DNA from: JABWCE01 sp964355045
GTDB lineage: Bacteria; Bacteroidota; Bacteroidia; NS11-12g; UBA9320
DNA: 64,000 nucleotides
Direction: 5' to 3'
NCBI GenBank assembly: GCA_964355045.1
Contig: CAYHCM010000001.1
Coordinates: 21,129 to 85,128, forward strand
The notes below the pieces were generated by a model. The model searched no databases. It saw nothing but the letters and a program-made list of their open reading frames with translations, and was not told the DNA's origin. Made by a program: the position numbers and the translations under genes. Below, one piece after another: positions 53,625-62,583 of this stretch (the first letter of the stretch is position 1; each line of letters begins with the position of its first letter).

Positions 53625-55244
53625 ATGGTAAAACGGCATCTATTTATTCTTGGCCTTTTTGTTTCATTTATAACCAATGCCCAGATAGACGGGGATTCAA
53701 CTTTAACCAAAAAAGATTCCGTAATTATTGATACCTTTAATTTTGATTTAAAAAATTATAAAGGAAAAGGCGAATTAACGTTTATCAGTCAAAAATCAAA
53801 AACTACAGGAGGTGTTTATCAAATAAGTTTGCAAACCGGTGAGTGGCTTTATTTTGAGAAAAATGAAGTATTGAGGATTAAAGGAAATTATAAAGTAAAA
53901 GGAACTGAAGCTGTAAAATCAGGCCGGTGGGAATATTATGATAGGCATGAGGAATTGCTGATGGTCGAGAATTTGCCCCCTTTGAAATACAGCATTGTAT
54001 ATTTAAAACCCTTCGCAATGAAAACCGAAAATGGGTTTGATATTATTAATTACAACGATGAGGATATTTTAGAAAAAAAAGAATATTCACCGCCACGGCC
54101 TCCTTCAGCTATATCCACTACCTATTTTATAAATTATTCTAACGATTCATTAGTCAATTTTAATTATGATACCATAGTGGCTATGGACTACAGAAATGAA
54201 AACTCCTGGTTGATAGCCGATCCTAAATCAAAGACAATTGAGGAAGATTTGAATTTTGTTGAAAATAGCAGTTTTGAAAATGGAAATAGTAAATTAAGAA
54301 GCGGCTCTCAAATAGGAAAAAATGTTGATCATTGGAAAGCTTCAGCCGGGACTCCTGATTATTATAAATCGAAAGATTTGAATGCCATGGACGGAGATGC
54401 GGTAGTTGGTGTAAGGTTTTATACCGAGAATTGGGCGCATATCGAATTTTTAAGTACCCAACTGAAAGAAACGTTAGAGCCAAATAAAACCTATTGTTTA
54501 AAAATTTATGTTCGGTTAAAGGAGGATTGTTTTTACGGGGTAAATGCTTTGGGAGCTTTACTCAGCGATAAAATTCCTGATCAATATGCCTTAATTCAGG
54601 GCGATGTAATGCCTTCCATCAAGCATCATAAAGGAAGCGTGCTTACTTATAAAACTAAATGGATGCAGTTGAGTTGCACTTATACCGCAAAAGGAAATGA
54701 GGATTATCTAACGCTGGGAAGCTTTGCCAATTCCGACACAATGCTAAAAAAACATTTGAAAGGGAATATGACTGAGGCCTATTATTTTTTTGACAATATT
54801 CAATTGCATGCCATCGAAAAACCTGAGGAATGTCCTTGTAATATTGGTAGAAAGGAAGAATTGCAAATTCCCGATGCTCAAGAGGTGGCAGAAAAGGTTG
54901 AACCAAAAACATTTATTATCCGAAATATTTTTTTTGATAATGATAAATGGGATTTGTTGCCTGAGTCATTTGATGCACTCGATTCATTGTACGATGTAAT
55001 TGACGAAAACAACTTTAAAAAAATAGAAATTTCAGGGCATACCAGCAATACCGGCAGCCGCGAACGAAATTTATTATTGTCAAAAAACCGGGCGGAGGCT
55101 GTAAAAAAATATTTGGTAAAAAAAGGATTGTCGCCTAAAATGTTTGTTTGCAAAGGCTATGGTCCCGATAGGCCAATAGCTGACAACAACACAGATGAAG
55201 GACAAGCTGAAAACAGGCGGGTGGAGTTTGCAATTTTGGAGTAA
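53625..55244 (+). CDS. OmpA-domain outer-membrane protein with N-terminal MORN-like and CBM-like parts
   Basis: 539 residues from ATG 53625, where MVKRHLFILGLFVSFITNAQ gives a signal peptide; the upstream frame to 53574 is excluded. Residues about 60-115 have MORN-like (YwqK-type) strands (GEWLYFEKNEVLRIKGNYK). The middle (about 205-385: ENSSFENGNSKL..., YCLKIYVRL) is like the carbohydrate-binding modules of T9SS/gliding-linked OmpA proteins. The C-terminal OmpA domain (about 425-539: IFFDNDKWDLLPES, ISGHTSNTGSRERN, AENRRVEF) binds peptidoglycan. It probably links outer membrane and cell wall. Confidence 0.85.
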   Translation: MVKRHLFILGLFVSFITNAQIDGDSTLTKKDSVIIDTFNFDLKNYKGKGELTFISQKSKTTGGVYQISLQTGEWLYFEKNEVLRIKGNYKVKGTEAVKSGRWEYYDRHEELLMVENLPPLKYSIVYLKPFAMKTENGFDIINYNDEDILEKKEYSPPRPPSAISTTYFINYSNDSLVNFNYDTIVAMDYRNENSWLIADPKSKTIEEDLNFVENSSFENGNSKLRSGSQIGKNVDHWKASAGTPDYYKSKDLNAMDGDAVVGVRFYTENWAHIEFLSTQLKETLEPNKTYCLKIYVRLKEDCFYGVNALGALLSDKIPDQYALIQGDVMPSIKHHKGSVLTYKTKWMQLSCTYTAKGNEDYLTLGSFANSDTMLKKHLKGNMTEAYYFFDNIQLHAIEKPEECPCNIGRKEELQIPDAQEVAEKVEPKTFIIRNIFFDNDKWDLLPESFDALDSLYDVIDENNFKKIEISGHTSNTGSRERNLLLSKNRAEAVKKYLVKKGLSPKMFVCKGYGPDRPIADNNTDEGQAENRRVEFAILE

Positions 55245-55253
55245 AATGAATTA

Positions 55254-56204
55254 TTAAGATGCCAGCTTCCTAAATGGCAATACTAATCTTTGAAAGTGAA
55301 CGGACAGTTTGTTACTTATCATTTCAACAATAGTGGTTTGTGGCGAATGATAGGTTGCTTTTTCAAAATGTGGTTGTTTATTCACTTCAATATTATTATC
55401 CAGAAATTTTTTAATAAGTCTATTAAATTCAAATGGGTTTTCAAGATTGGGTAAATGCCCGGCATAATCTATAAGCTCTAATGTTGAATTTTCTATTTTT
55501 TCATGCATTATTTCTGATCTTTCAGGCGGGGTAATAATGTCCTTTTTTCCTACTATAATTAGCACCGGTGCTTTTATTTCACCAAGTTGATTTGTGGTAT
55601 CACTCCTTTCGGCCAAGGCATTAAGGGTTTTGGTTAAAGTATCAACAGGTGTTTTTTGAATCATATCTTTTACCACAGCTATTTCCTCCCTTTTGGTTGT
55701 AAATGAAAGGTAAGCAAAAAGACTTTTAACGCTTTCTTCGGCATACTCTTCAGTGCCATGCATACGAATATTTACTATGGCTTTCATTCTTTTTTCTTTG
55801 GCCTCATTGGTATCTGAAATACTTTGAGTGTCGCTAAGTATCAAGCCTGTGAACCGGCCGGGATATCTTTCTATTGCATTAATATCTATATATCCTCCCA
55901 TTGATAAGCCGCAAATTACCGCATTATCAATTTCCAATTCATCCATAAAATGAATTAAATCATCGGCAAATAAGTCAATCGAAAAATTATCGGTTCCGGG
56001 TTCTGATTTGCCAAAACCCCTTATATCATAAGCGATAACCCGGTAATTTTCCTGAAGGCTTTCTAATTGAAAATCCCAAATACTTTTATTAAACGGAAAT
56101 CCATGAATGAAAAAGACAACCGGACTATTGGCAGGCCCGTCGTCATTATAACATACGTCAAGGTCGTTAACTTTCAAATTGATATTTTTTCGAAGTGAGT
56201 GCAT
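55254..56204 (-). CDS. Alpha/beta hydrolase
   Basis: 316 residues from ATG 56204 (MHSLRKNINL); an in-frame extension upstream to 56375 runs into the next gene and is not credible. VFFIHGFPFN (oxyanion), GLSMGG (Ser101), KKDIITPPE (Asp222) and YAGHLPNLE (His250) complete the triad. A 45-residue C-terminal extension after the fold is unusual. The ester or lactone substrate is unknown. Confidence 0.88.
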   Translation of the reverse strand: MHSLRKNINLKVNDLDVCYNDDGPANSPVVFFIHGFPFNKSIWDFQLESLQENYRVIAYDIRGFGKSEPGTDNFSIDLFADDLIHFMDELEIDNAVICGLSMGGYIDINAIERYPGRFTGLILSDTQSISDTNEAKEKRMKAIVNIRMHGTEEYAEESVKSLFAYLSFTTKREEIAVVKDMIQKTPVDTLTKTLNALAERSDTTNQLGEIKAPVLIIVGKKDIITPPERSEIMHEKIENSTLELIDYAGHLPNLENPFEFNRLIKKFLDNNIEVNKQPHFEKATYHSPQTTIVEMISNKLSVHFQRLVLPFRKLAS

Positions 56205-56355
56205 TATTTTGTTATAAAGGTAAGGCAAAGGTGAACTTAAAATGAAAGCTGAAACGTTACAATACTTTAAGAAAAGCTTGCATAATTCACAGGATAATTT
56301 TATTAGAATTTTGAATTGATAGTGAGAGAAATAACTAAATATTACTTTAACCAGT

Positions 56356-57096
56356 CTAAAAATCCCCAATCTCATACCGTAATCCCAAATTAGCGGTAAG
56401 GTTCCAAATTCTTAATTTTTCAAAAGAATTTTCAGCCGTATGCACTAATTGAATTCTTACTAATGCATCGGTAGTTACCCAAAATTTACCCTTTACATTA
56501 ATATCAAAACGGCAGCCTGATTGTAGGGCAAAATTTACTTTGGCCGGTTTATACCCCACGTCGGACAGATAAAAGCGGTTTTTGCCTTTCATACTAAAGC
56601 CTTCCAAAAATATGGTCATGTTTTGGTTTATTAAAAATTGAGGGGTGATTCCTATATTAAACCAACCGGTATAAGTATTCATTTCCTGACGAGGAGTAAT
56701 TTGAAAATTAAAACCAAAAGGTATTTCCAAATATTTGAAATGATAGGTAAAAAAGGCATTTTTTTGGGCGGCCTGCGATTGGTCGAATATTTTTCCCAAA
56801 TTATATACACTATCCAAAAATTTATAATCCAGCCGTTCGCGAATAAAGCCGTTATCTAAATAATTTACCCCAAAATAAAATTCGCGGCCCGGTTTTTTTT
56901 CGAACAAAAACTGTATTCCGGCTGAAGGAAAAGCCTTCATTTTATCAGCCTTATCCAACGAATCTTTTCTTTCCGTATTATCTGAAGTAAGTATTCGATT
57001 ACTGAAATTAATACCCACAAAAGGTTTGATATATTTTTGACCAAAACAAAAAATCGAGAATGAAATAAGACAGGTGGTTGTTAGAAATTTTGACAT
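56356..57096 (-). CDS. Outer-membrane beta-barrel protein
   Basis: 246 residues from ATG 57096. Signal peptide MSKFLTTTCLISFSIFCFGQ. Then regular barrel strands (YIKPFVGINFSNRI, PSAGIQFLFEKKPGREFYFGVNYLD, FKYLEIPFGFNFQI, LTANLGLRYEIGDF), in the manner of small porin-type OMPs of Bacteroidota. No ligand can be inferred. Confidence 0.78.
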   Translation of the reverse strand: MSKFLTTTCLISFSIFCFGQKYIKPFVGINFSNRILTSDNTERKDSLDKADKMKAFPSAGIQFLFEKKPGREFYFGVNYLDNGFIRERLDYKFLDSVYNLGKIFDQSQAAQKNAFFTYHFKYLEIPFGFNFQITPRQEMNTYTGWFNIGITPQFLINQNMTIFLEGFSMKGKNRFYLSDVGYKPAKVNFALQSGCRFDINVKGKFWVTTDALVRIQLVHTAENSFEKLRIWNLTANLGLRYEIGDF

Positions 57097-57179
57097 GTTA
57101 ATATAAAAAGGCAAGTTATGATAAATTATTTTATTGTTAAATTGTTATTTTGATACATTGTTATAAAACACACCCCTAA

Positions 57180-57287
57180 CCCCTCTCAAGAGGGGAATTT
57201 GCTTCGACCAATTTCAGTTCGTAATATTTAAATTTACTAAAATTCCAAAATCTCCAAATCACCACATTTCCAAAATCTCCAAATCAC
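57180..57287. repeat. Palindrome and 20-bp direct repeat
   Basis: CCCCTCT-CA-AGAGGGG at 57180-57195, preceded by CCCCTAA, of the same family as 31705-31721. Then TTCCAAAATCTCCAAATCAC stands exactly at 57243-57262 and again at 57268-57287; the second copy supplies the stop codon of the MATE gene. Confidence 0.8.
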
Positions 57288-58621
57288 GTAAAACGTGTTT
57301 TTACCCTAAACCTCCACAGAGTAGTAATGGAAATAAAAAACAGACTAAACGTTAAAGCCCACCAAATGCCGTAAATTCCCCAAACAGTATGCTTTGCAAA
57401 ATACCATGACAATGGAATCGCAATTAACCAATACGCCACAAATGTTAATATAGAAGGAAATTTAGTATCGTGCAATCCCCTTAATAAACCAAGGCTTACA
57501 GCCTGAATGCCGTCCACCACCTGAAATACGGAAGCTATCAAAATGAGCCGGGAGGCTATTAGCAATACTTCTTTTTCATCGTTGTACCAGTGAGGAATTA
57601 TTTGGTGTAAAATAATGAGTAATAAAGCGAAGATTATTTCAACTCCAACCACAAGCCAAATGGCCGAAAGACCATATTTTCTGGCTCCTTTCATATCATT
57701 ATGGGCATAATGTTCGGCTACATAAATACTTCCTGAAACGGCAATACCTACAGCAAACATAAATGTTAAACTGGCTACGTTTATCGCAATTTGATGTGCT
57801 GCCTGCGGAATAGCTCCCAAAACTCCGGCCAATATAGCGGCTCCTGAAAATGCAGCCACTTCAAAAAAATATTGAAAACCGGTAGGAATTCCTAATTTTA
57901 AAATTGGTTTTATATAATTGGTTTTAAAATCAATATTAAAAACCGACCGCAGTTGGTAACCTATTTTTTTTGATTTAAAAATAAACCACAAAATGGCTCC
58001 ACTCATGGCTATGCGGGCCAAAAGGGTAGCCCAACCTGCTCCTATTAAGCCCATAGGTTCAAACCCCCAATTGCCATAAATAAACAACCAGTTTAAAAAA
58101 ATATTGAGTAATAATGCTCCAAAGGTAATAACCATGGGGGAGAAGGTTAAAAAATAGCCATCACACAGGTTTTTCCCCGACATGTATAAATTCATGGGGA
58201 AAATGGAAAGTGCCAATAAAAATAAAAACGGTTTAGCCTCAGCTACCACTTCGGGTTTTTGATTGAGGTATGGCAATAATCCAATTATCCCTAACAATAT
58301 TAAAAAAAGAACCAAAGCGGTTATTAACCCGATTACTATTGAATCCCGTAAAAAAAGTGGTAATAAATTTTCATTTTTTCTGGCCCGTTCGCTTGATACC
58401 AGTGATGAAGTTGCAGTAATAAGTCCGAGGCCAAAAATTGAAATCAGAAAAAAAATACTTACCGAAAGGCCGGCAGCGGCTAACGGAATATAACCGATTT
58501 TTCCAACCATAATGGTATCGGCCACGCCCATCAGTACCAGCCCAACTTGCCCTACAATAATAGGCCAGCCGGTAATTAATAATTTTTTTATCCTGTCCTT
58601 TTGGCTCCCGTAATTGTCCAC
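57284..58621 (-). CDS. MATE family efflux transporter
   Basis: 445 residues, GTG start at 58621 (MDNYGSQKD). Twelve hydrophobic helices with the MATE pattern: GQVGLVLMGVADTIMVGKIG in the first helices, and the second half repeating GIPTGFQYFFEVAAFSGAAIL. MATE proteins expel cationic drugs or metabolites by sodium or proton antiport. The 3' end runs through a 20-bp intergenic repeat. Confidence 0.92.
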   Translation of the reverse strand: MDNYGSQKDRIKKLLITGWPIIVGQVGLVLMGVADTIMVGKIGYIPLAAAGLSVSIFFLISIFGLGLITATSSLVSSERARKNENLLPLFLRDSIVIGLITALVLFLILLGIIGLLPYLNQKPEVVAEAKPFLFLLALSIFPMNLYMSGKNLCDGYFLTFSPMVITFGALLLNIFLNWLFIYGNWGFEPMGLIGAGWATLLARIAMSGAILWFIFKSKKIGYQLRSVFNIDFKTNYIKPILKLGIPTGFQYFFEVAAFSGAAILAGVLGAIPQAAHQIAINVASLTFMFAVGIAVSGSIYVAEHYAHNDMKGARKYGLSAIWLVVGVEIIFALLLIILHQIIPHWYNDEKEVLLIASRLILIASVFQVVDGIQAVSLGLLRGLHDTKFPSILTFVAYWLIAIPLSWYFAKHTVWGIYGIWWALTFSLFFISITTLWRFRVKTRFT

Positions 58622-59085
58622 GTTGCAAAAATAGGGTAAGTTCTAAGTTTCTGAGTGCTGAGTTCTATGTTTTTGCATCCACTTAGAACTTTAAATGTTA
58701 GGATTTGGACTATTCCAAAGTTAGAACAGATAACTTTAATATCCAAAATATAAGCCACAGATTGTCCCTATTTTTNNNNNNNNNNNNNNNNNNNNNNNNN
58801 NNNNNNNNNNNNNNNNNNNNNNNNNNNNNNNNNNNNNNNNNNNNNNNNNNNNNNNNNNNNNNNNNNNNNNNNNNNTTAGAACAGATAACTTTAATATCCA
58901 AAATATAAGCCACAGATTGTCCCTATTTTTTGTTGCAGAATTTTTTTTCATAGAAGACAAATTTTAATTTGTCCATCTGATTTAATCTATCTGAATTTTT
59001 TAATCTGTTAATCTGCGGCAACAATAGTTATATGGTAGAACTTAGAACTTTCAGAACTTAGAACTTTTTTAATACCTTCGTCCCC
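58622..59085. other. Gene-free stretch with word repeats and a false gap
   Basis: 464 bp without a credible gene. It contains TTCTGAGTGCTGAGTTCTATG-type and ACTTAGAACTT words, ATCTGATTTAATCTATCTGAA-type words (58976-59020), and an N run (58776-58875) whose flanks 58721-58775 and 58876-58930 are identical 55-mers. Frames that read through the N run on either strand are artefacts. Confidence 0.8.
59073..59080 (+). promoter_or_regulatory. -7-like box directly before the sirtuin gene
   Basis: TACCTTCG fits TAnnTTTG at 7 of 8 places, with a TTTC 20 nt upstream. It ends 5 nt before the ATG, so the transcript may start almost at the start codon. Confidence 0.45.
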
Positions 59086-59772
59086 ATGCAAAAATTAGCA
59101 GTATTAACCGGGGCGGGTGTTAGTGCCGAAAGCGGTATCAGTACTTTTAGAGATGCGGGTGGATTGTGGGAAGGCCATAATGTAATGGACGTGGCCAGTC
59201 CACAAGGTTGGGCAAAAAACAGGGAATTGGTTTTGGATTTTTATAACCAGCGCCGCCGAAATTTAAAAGATGTAAAACCCAATTCGGCGCATATTGCTTT
59301 GGCTGAACTTCAAAAAATATATGATGTAACAATTATTACCCAAAATGTGGATGACCTGCACGAACGGGCAGGATCTAAAAATATCGTTCATCTTCATGGA
59401 GAATTAACCAAAAGCCGAAGCACTTTCCATTCACATTTAGTTTATAAAATTAAAGGAACTGAATTAAACTTAGGCGATAAATGTGAAAAAGGTTCTCAAC
59501 TGAGGCCGCATATTGTTTGGTTTGGCGAGCAGGTGCCTGAAATGGAAACAGCCGTGGATATTACTTCACAAGCCGATATTTTGGTAATTATTGGTACCTC
59601 AATGGTAGTATATCCGGCGGCATCACTCATTCAATATGCCAAATCAAAAATTCCTGTTTATTATATTGACCCCGCAATTCCTGATTATACGTTTGAACCC
59701 AATGTTGTTCATATAAAAGAAAAAGCTACGGTTGGAGTGGATATTTTGGTGAAGGAGTATTTGATAAAATAG
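59086..59772 (+). CDS. Sir2-family NAD-dependent deacylase, zinc site reduced
   Basis: 228 residues. LTGAGVSAESGISTFRD (7-23), TQNVDDLHERAG (85-96) and HLHGEL with the catalytic His104 are intact. Tyr53 and Arg56 in FYNQR match the acyl-pocket signature of class III (CobB/SIRT5-like) desuccinylases. The four zinc cysteines are not there: only C133 remains in the region. Short zinc-poor sirtuins exist in Bacteroidota, so this is unusual but not a wreck. It should remove succinyl or other acyl groups from lysines. Confidence 0.87.
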   Translation: MQKLAVLTGAGVSAESGISTFRDAGGLWEGHNVMDVASPQGWAKNRELVLDFYNQRRRNLKDVKPNSAHIALAELQKIYDVTIITQNVDDLHERAGSKNIVHLHGELTKSRSTFHSHLVYKIKGTELNLGDKCEKGSQLRPHIVWFGEQVPEMETAVDITSQADILVIIGTSMVVYPAASLIQYAKSKIPVYYIDPAIPDYTFEPNVVHIKEKATVGVDILVKEYLIK

Positions 59773-59804
59773 TGGTGGATAAACCTGTCAGGTTTTGGCT
59801 GAAT

Positions 59805-61310
59805 TTATTTACTGAAATAGTTCTTAATAGCCTCCTTCAAATCGGCAATATTCTCAAAATATTTATAAGTTACAGTATTTGCAGGGTCATTGGTATTTCC
59901 TTCCATAGTGGCCAGATACGCTTTTTTATCTTCGTATTTAATACCAACAAATTTATAGGCCAAACCGGCAGGAACAGGGAAAAGAAATTTTTTGTCTTTT
60001 GGAAATCCGTTGATTAACGATCGCGAACTTCGCAGTGCCATAAAAGAGGTGGTTGTATTATTTGCCGGACTATTTACGATGTAATCTACCGGATTTTGAG
60101 AAACAAATTTATCGCAATTTACCCAGCCTAACTTGCTTACCGAAACTATATACTGCATTGCCTCACCTTCACTGCCAAATACTGAATCGGCTACATCTTT
60201 TTTCATCTTGGCGTGAAACTGGTCTCCATCTCCTTCACCGCCAAATAAAGCCCTATTAAATGGAGCACATAAAACCTCGGGAGCGTCTTCATTATTCATC
60301 TGAACTTGAAGTTCATCAATTCTCTTTTTAATTTTATCCTCTAATTTTTTCTTGCTTTTACCACCACCCAGGCAACCTTTCTTTTGATTTTTTAAAGCAT
60401 CGGCTAGCAACTTGTCATACATTGCTTTCTGAAATTGGCTGCAATTGGTCCAAACATTATCTTTTTTTGCAAGGTTCCAATTCATTGGGTCAGTTTCAGC
60501 GTTTCGCTGCCCTGAAAATACTTTCATGTTGTTTCTTATAGTATCGGTAGGAAAAACCAAAAACACCGAGTTTGTGCCTTTAATCCGTAGCATTTTTTTA
60601 CCACATTTAGCATTAATGTAGGCCATACCGCCACTTTCGAGCAATTGTCCGTTTGAGGTTGTGGCCAAATTATCCAATACCATATCGGCCTGATTCAAGG
60701 CATCTTTATATTCGATGGTTATAGTTTCTTCCTTGCAGGCTTTTTGATCGCCAAAGGCATTGGCCAATATCACAAGACGGGTGCCTCGTTCGCTATATAA
60801 TACCGTGTCACGATTAAGGCTTATGTTATAGGTCGAAATCTCATTTACCAACATGGCCTGCAATTCGCGAATATCGCCCTGAGGCTCCGGAGGCTTAGGG
60901 GTTTCCCATTTTGCGGCTATATCAACACGTCGATTTTTTTGCTTTCCGGTTTCCGATTCATTATCGGCTAATGGTTTATTTTCTCCATTATATCCAATTT
61001 TTATTTTAACAGAATCAATACCGTTTGCAATTAAAAATCGTCTGACTTCACGGCTTCTGTTTTCGGATAATCGTAAATTAAAAACACTGTCGCCTACATC
61101 ATCGGTATTGCCTGAAACCGAAATTTGCAGTTTTTGCTTTAACTTCAAGGTATCGGCTAAGGCTTTCAAATTCATTTTCGCTGTATCGTTCAGGTCAAAT
61201 TTTGCCGATTCAAAGTAAACGGCACCCTGAGCTTTACCAATGGTTTGGGCAAATGAGGAAGGTATAATAAAGAAAACAAAAAGTGCGAGAAGGGTTTTAA
61301 TAAATTTCAT
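59805..61310 (-). CDS. OmpA-domain protein with ZU5-like module
   Basis: 501 residues. Signal peptide ending PSSFAQ. The OmpA domain is N-terminal here (about 28-135: YFESAKFDLNDTAKMN, ISVSGNTDDVGDS, KQKNRRVDIAA), the reverse of the usual order. Next a block RGTRLVILANAFGDQ ... ATTSNGQLLESGGMAYINA (about 165-240) parallels the protein at 49013. A Lys/Cys-containing helix (about 305-345) follows, then a YFENIADLKEAI end. It should join peptidoglycan to an envelope partner. Confidence 0.82.
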   Translation of the reverse strand: MKFIKTLLALFVFFIIPSSFAQTIGKAQGAVYFESAKFDLNDTAKMNLKALADTLKLKQKLQISVSGNTDDVGDSVFNLRLSENRSREVRRFLIANGIDSVKIKIGYNGENKPLADNESETGKQKNRRVDIAAKWETPKPPEPQGDIRELQAMLVNEISTYNISLNRDTVLYSERGTRLVILANAFGDQKACKEETITIEYKDALNQADMVLDNLATTSNGQLLESGGMAYINAKCGKKMLRIKGTNSVFLVFPTDTIRNNMKVFSGQRNAETDPMNWNLAKKDNVWTNCSQFQKAMYDKLLADALKNQKKGCLGGGKSKKKLEDKIKKRIDELQVQMNNEDAPEVLCAPFNRALFGGEGDGDQFHAKMKKDVADSVFGSEGEAMQYIVSVSKLGWVNCDKFVSQNPVDYIVNSPANNTTTSFMALRSSRSLINGFPKDKKFLFPVPAGLAYKFVGIKYEDKKAYLATMEGNTNDPANTVTYKYFENIADLKEAIKNYFSK

Positions 61311-61546
61311 ACTATAGGGTAACGTTTAATTTTAATAATTCGATATTTTGGATTTATAAAAAGTGGTGCAAGTATAATATTAATTCGGGTTTAAACTTGG
61401 TCTAATTTTAACTTTAATTTTCACTCTCTGTTTATTAATTGGGGTATCAGGTTGTTTATCGTTAATAATAAATACTTTAGGGGTAAAAATGATAGATATA
61501 GTTGCACATTTGCCCAAAAAAGTGTTAACTCGCGGATTATTTAATA

Positions 61547-62449
61547 ATGACCAATCCTTCTTTAGTAATATTAGCCGCCGGAATGGGAAGCCGTTACGGG
61601 GGTTTAAAACAACTCGATCAATTAGGCCCTTCAGGCGAAACCATTATTGATTATTCTCTTCACGACGCCCTGGAAGCCGGTTTTAAAAAAATTGTTTTTG
61701 TTATCAGAAAAAGTTTTGAAGATGATTTTAAGGAAAAAATAAGTAACAAAATAAGTGACCTGGCTGAAGTGTGTCATGTGTTTCAGGAATTTGATACGGA
61801 AATTACAGGGATGGCAAATGCAGTACCTTCACGTGAAAAACCTTGGGGCACAGGTCATGCAATATTGGTTTGTGAATCTGTAATCAAGGAACCCTTTGCA
61901 GTAATAAATGCCGATGATTATTATGGTAAAGATGCTTTTAAACAAATTTATAAGTTTTTAACAACCGAAGTTTCTCCTTCATTTTATGGAATGGTTGGGT
62001 ATTCATTAAATAAAACGTTATCAGAAAACGGATATGTAAGTAGGGGAGTTTGTCAAACTGAAAATGGCTTATTAAATGAAATAAAAGAAAGAACCAAAAT
62101 TAAACAAGAACTGGAAGGCATTTTTTATACCGATGCTGATGAAAACAAACATCTATTGGCCGATAATTCCGTAGTGTCTATGAATTTTTGGGGATTCGAT
62201 AATACCATTTTCCCGCACCTGAAACGAAGTTTTCAAAAATTTTTGAATGAAAAAGCAGGTGAACCAAAGGCAGAATTTTTTATTCCTATAATAGTAGATG
62301 AACTTATAAAAAGTGGTGATGTGAAACTGAAAGTAATGACATCAAACGAACAATGGTACGGTGTAACCTATAAGGAAGACAAAGAAATTGTTATGAATGT
62401 TTTCTCAAAATTTTTAGAAAACGGGTATTATAAAGTTCCTGTTTGGTAA
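61547..62449 (+). CDS. Nucleotidyltransferase family protein (sugar-phosphate type)
   Basis: 300 residues. N-terminal LAAGMGSRYGGLKQLDQLGPSGE is the NTP-binding signature; VINADDYYGKDAFKQ carries the metal-binding Asp pair. Such enzymes make NDP-sugars or activate other phosphates; in Bacteroidota this type often sits near a phosphotransferase, not seen here. The upstream 236 bp are AT-rich, with a weak -7-like CACATTTG at 61505. Confidence 0.85.
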   Translation: MTNPSLVILAAGMGSRYGGLKQLDQLGPSGETIIDYSLHDALEAGFKKIVFVIRKSFEDDFKEKISNKISDLAEVCHVFQEFDTEITGMANAVPSREKPWGTGHAILVCESVIKEPFAVINADDYYGKDAFKQIYKFLTTEVSPSFYGMVGYSLNKTLSENGYVSRGVCQTENGLLNEIKERTKIKQELEGIFYTDADENKHLLADNSVVSMNFWGFDNTIFPHLKRSFQKFLNEKAGEPKAEFFIPIIVDELIKSGDVKLKVMTSNEQWYGVTYKEDKEIVMNVFSKFLENGYYKVPVW

Positions 62450-62583
62450 TAAAAGCTATCACACCATACCCCGATTTTTTTTCGGGGGAGAAATTGAGGA
62501 CACAGCGATTCATGGAGTTCTTCTGATTTTTATACTTATCCTAAAAAATATGATTAAAGGTTTTTTATGTATATCCCAGTTTT

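Noticed and set aside
58705..58960. Frames through the N run near 58.8 kb
   Set aside because: They depend on N bases between duplicated 55-mers; vanish after collapse.
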